This document shows, one piece after another, positions 61,601 to 64,000 of a DNA stretch of 64,000 nt. Position 1 is the stretch's first letter; each line of letters starts with the position of its first letter. This DNA is from Trifolium pratense (taxonomy: Eukaryota > Streptophyta > Magnoliopsida > Fabales > Fabaceae), in contig NC_060062.1 of assembly GCF_020283565.1 (NCBI RefSeq), forward strand, positions 7,725,322 to 7,789,321, read 5' to 3'. A program made the position numbers and the translations under genes. Under the pieces are notes generated by a model that was not told the DNA's origin, did not search any database, and saw nothing but the letters and a program-made list of their open reading frames with translations.

Positions 61601-62680
61601 TTGGCAGAAATTAGAATGCTGATATGTCATGTTTTTGATTTAAAATTAGATTATTTTGTGTTTTAGTTGAGTTAGGTTTCCTTATGAGATAGATTTAAGG
61701 TTTGGATAAAGTGCAATTGCTTTATGATTTTGGTCCCTGTAAATTATATGATGCATCGGGTGATTAATCACATGCATCAGATTTAATATTTTCTTCTGTA
61801 ATAATAATTAGCTAACAAAACTTTATAACTCCTTTTGGTTTCTATTTTACATGTTTACTGAACTCATTAATATGCCTGATGCATTATGAACTTAATCCCT
61901 ATTACAGGACTGGACAGGCATGGACTTTAAAAGTATAATGAACGAAGCTGAAAATATCAGAAACACGGTATGCAAATGAACCTACACAATTTTCTACATA
62001 TGGTTGGTCTTGAGCTTGCTATTACTGGTGTTTTGATGGTACAAGACACAATTGCCAAACATGTTTATGCAGATGGTTTGTGTGTTTGGAGAACAGTATG
62101 GAACAAGGAACTAATATTTTAACCCCAATGAAACGATATCACGTTTCTGATCAAGTAATGAATTAGTTTTCTGATTTGGTAGTAGTCCCTTTCTCTTAGG
62201 TGAATATCTCTGAAAATTTAAGTGGAGGTTTTTATTAAAAGTAAATAAATTTGTATGGATTGGTTTTAATAGACAGCTAAGTTACCTACAGTTATACTGA
62301 ATGTATATTAAAGCAATTGAAGATTAGTTGACAATGTGATAGAACTGGATTAAAAAATATAGAAAATGAAGGAATTATTCACAGAATATTGTATGAAATT
62401 TCATTTTTTTGTGTAATATATTGTTTTTAAACTATGGATAGTTATTGATTATTTCCTGATGATAGGGTCCTCAATTTTATTTGGTAGTTTTGGACATAAT
62501 TCATTTTTTTGTAGGCGTTTCACAACTCGGAATTGTTGCCATAGTTTCTGTTAAATTCTGTGAATACCAATTATATACCAATTTCAATTGGCTATCAGAA
62601 TCTCATGCTGTAATTCTTTACAGGGTAACAGGTTATTCAAAGAAGGAAAATATGAACTTGCAAAGGCAAAGTATGAAAAG
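55671..62680 (+). CDS. PAS1: PASTICCINO1 (FKBP72-type immunophilin), first 15 coding exons, cut by window end
   Basis: Exons: 55671-55756, 55835-55919, 56589-56658, 57138-57235, 58148-58270, 58701-58733, 59322-59380, 59472-59556, 59861-60016, 60643-60700, 60859-61007, 61195-61292, 61426-61495, 61908-61967 and 62624-62680. They join in phase to 429 codons. PAS1 is a large FKBP-like protein with three FKBP domains, a TPR region and a C-terminal membrane anchor. It acts in cell division control and scaffolds the ER very-long-chain fatty acid elongase. Visible: KKKKPPTEDEKRK; FKBP1 (about 55-155; VIYHCTIRTLDGVVVEST, LGLLEGIPSMLKGEVAM); FKBP2 (about 166-270; YFFTFGKSEVPKGLEMGIGT); FKBP3 (about 285-388; LHVHYKGTVLNEEKRVFYDT, VPEGFELCVRLMLPGEMALV); then TPR start GNRLFKEGKYELAKAKYEK (411-429). 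The rest of the TPRs and the anchor lie beyond 64000. The match is close to Arabidopsis PAS1 with no disruption. Confidence 0.95.
55990..56205 (+). mobile_element. SINE relic and direct repeat in PAS1 intron 2
   Basis: AAGCTCAATTGGTTAATGAG and GAGTTCCCCATAGGACGAAT with CGAGTTTGATTTC match the SINE family at 4360. Directly after it, a 36-bp segment starting ACAGTTACCGAGTTGC occurs twice (near 56094 and 56168). Confidence 0.5.
57256..57309 (+). repeat. Tandem duplication in PAS1 intron 4
   Basis: Two adjacent copies of a unit of about 26 bp with TTGTTGTCTTTCTTATCTAT. It is non-coding. Confidence 0.8.
59105..59224. repeat. Perfect 27-bp inverted repeat in PAS1 intron 6
   Basis: The arms 59105-59131 (GATTTATAATCTTGTAGATA..) and 59198-59224 (..ATCTACAAGATTATAAATC) are exact reverse complements, with a 66-bp loop. 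The intron transcript could form a stable hairpin. It may be a minimal foldback element. Confidence 0.85.
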
Positions 62681-62811
62681 GTATTCTTCTTTCTTTCTCG
62701 GACGTGTGTTCAAAATTATTGGTGGTGTCAGAATTTTTAGATGGTGCACTTGTAGGTGCTTCAGCATCCTGATAGAAACTGTGTTTAAATCCACATAGAC
62801 TAGAGATATAA

Positions 62812-63150
62812 TCAAAGTAGTCCTTATAAGGCTTTATCAATCCTCAGCTATTGAGGTAGTTTTTAGGGTTGAGTCAGGCTATTGTACTAGAGCCAATTCT
62901 TGTATTGTTATTGGGACACCCATATTTGTTGATACTCCGGATGTTCCGTGAGGGTATTGGTCCACCCGTATTTGTTCATTCTTTAGATGTCTAATCATGA
63001 GCATGATGGGTGTCCAGTTCCAAGTTCCAACATCAACTATATATATGGCCAAATTATAGTCTGTATAATATCTATAAGGCTTGAGCAATCTTCTTGACAT
63101 CCTTTAGCTAATTTTTGGGGTTGCATGCCTGTGTCAGGCCTAATGCTCAA
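62812..63150 (+). repeat. Diverged direct repeat in the last PAS1 intron
   Basis: A segment with ATAAGGCTTTATCAATCC..TTTTTAGGGTTGAGTCAGGC (about 62828-62880) recurs as ATAAGGCTTGAGCAATC..TTTTTGGGGTTGCATG..GTCAGGCC (about 63072-63140). It resembles the ends of an old LTR or TRIM element, but no target duplication or coding part is seen. Confidence 0.4.
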
Positions 63151-63478
63151 GTTATAAAATTTGCATCTAAGGATCATAGCCATTGAATTGTACTTGGCTA
63201 AACGGTGGTTATTGGCGCACACCTGTGTCATGGTGTAAACTGCATCTGCTCCCTTTCCAAGTTCCTCATGGTTTTAATTTTTACATGGGACATCAGATCA
63301 AAATACTTCATTTTCATTTTGACTATTTACTTCTAGGCCAAACTGCATCTGCTCCCTTATTTCTATTATCTATATTATTATTCACACATCACCAGAAATT
63401 TTTTCGTAGATCCCCAATAAAAGAGTAGGCCAGTCTGTCAGGTATCAACTAGTTAGAGTGAAAATCAGAGGTTAAAGA

Positions 63479-63684
63479 ATAGCAGCGACCTAATTGATGT
63501 TTAGAAGGAAGAAAAATGAGAGACATGTTATGGAATCCGAAAGTCAGAATCGCACATCAGAGGATACTATCAATAAAAGTCAGAACCCGTAAGTAAAGGA
63601 TTAAACCATAGTTCTCTTTTCCTTTTCCATCACATGTCTCTCATCTCTTCCTTCTCAACAACAATTACTTCGCTGCTATTATTT
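63479..63684. mobile_element. Foldback MITE in the last PAS1 intron
   Basis: The left arm AATAGCAGCGACC..AGAAGGAAGAAAAATGAGAG pairs with the right arm CTCTCATCTCTTCCTTCT..TCGCTGCTATT, about 57 bp each with few mismatches. It has no coding content. Confidence 0.65.
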
Positions 63685-64000
63685 ACGTTAGATTTAAATC
63701 TACCCTAATCACTGTAAATACATAAAATCAGCCCACAGTTACCCTATATACATAATTTCTAAAAAACTCCGGTTTAAGATGGAGCATGTAAATCTTATGC
63801 ACAAAACTTGTTTCTGATAGGACGAAATGGGGGGTATCTGTTCAACAAAAGATCTGTTATTTCTATCGATTATGTTCTAGTTTGATCGAATTTGCTGTGG
63901 CAGGATTTGAAAGCAACTAAATTATATATCATCTCTGTTGTAATCTCTAAACTTTTATTGAAAGGGCTAGATTTATAATTTACTTGCATTGGAGTTCTGT

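Larger units (their letters stand above)
62681..64000 (+). other. Long PAS1 intron running off the window
   Basis: After the donor GTATTC no sequence matching the next PAS1 exon (TPR continuation) is found, so the intron exceeds 1.3 kb. It holds repeat material described separately. Short open frames here have no domain. Confidence 0.7.

Overview
This window is nuclear DNA from a flowering plant, most likely a legume. The evidence is AT-rich sequence, intron-rich genes with GT..AG junctions, a dense load of MITEs, SINEs and LINE remnants, and an Athila-type LTR retrotransposon. The host proteins resemble plant families known from Arabidopsis and legumes. The species cannot be fixed from the sequence; a Medicago/Trifolium-type legume is my guess.

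Host genes in order: (1) the last exon of a tau-class glutathione S-transferase (2300-2656, +), whose first exon is not visible. (2) A four-exon universal stress protein gene (3656-5747, -). (3) A decayed IRE1-like kinase pseudogene (9883-10775, +). (4) A five-exon plant-specific protein of unknown function (13551-15036, +). (5) A nine-exon CNOT9/Rcd1 gene of the CCR4-NOT complex (34944-39648, +). (6) A three-exon RTL2-type RNase III gene with two dsRNA-binding domains (43543-46652, +), followed by an inverted, broken copy of its own 5' half (46920-47625, -). (7) A single-exon DUF4408/DUF761 protein gene (49521-50096, -). (8) The first 15 coding exons of a PASTICCINO1 (FKBP72-like) gene (55671 onward, +), cut by the window end before most of its TPR region.

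Mobile DNA fills most of the rest. The largest piece is an 11.8 kb Athila element on the minus strand (17483-29244) with a 5-bp target duplication, a tRNA-Asp primer-binding site, one uninterrupted gag-pol ORF and a third ORF in the env position. Its LTRs are almost identical where they align, but one carries an internal inversion plus deletion next to the primer-binding site. Around it are hAT, Mutator-type, PIF/Harbinger and Stowaway MITEs, several with clean target duplications, tRNA-derived SINEs (two with long target duplications), three LINE RNase H tails, a Helitron 3' end and several long foldback elements.

The most interesting locus is RTL2. A dsRNA-cleaving enzyme gene has an inverted copy of its own exon 1 downstream, so a read-through transcript could form a long hairpin. 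Its first intron also holds a terminal-inverted-repeat element with a plastid psbD-psbC fragment lodged between the arms. All coordinates and splice sites were read by eye; family assignments rest on recognised motifs, not database searches.
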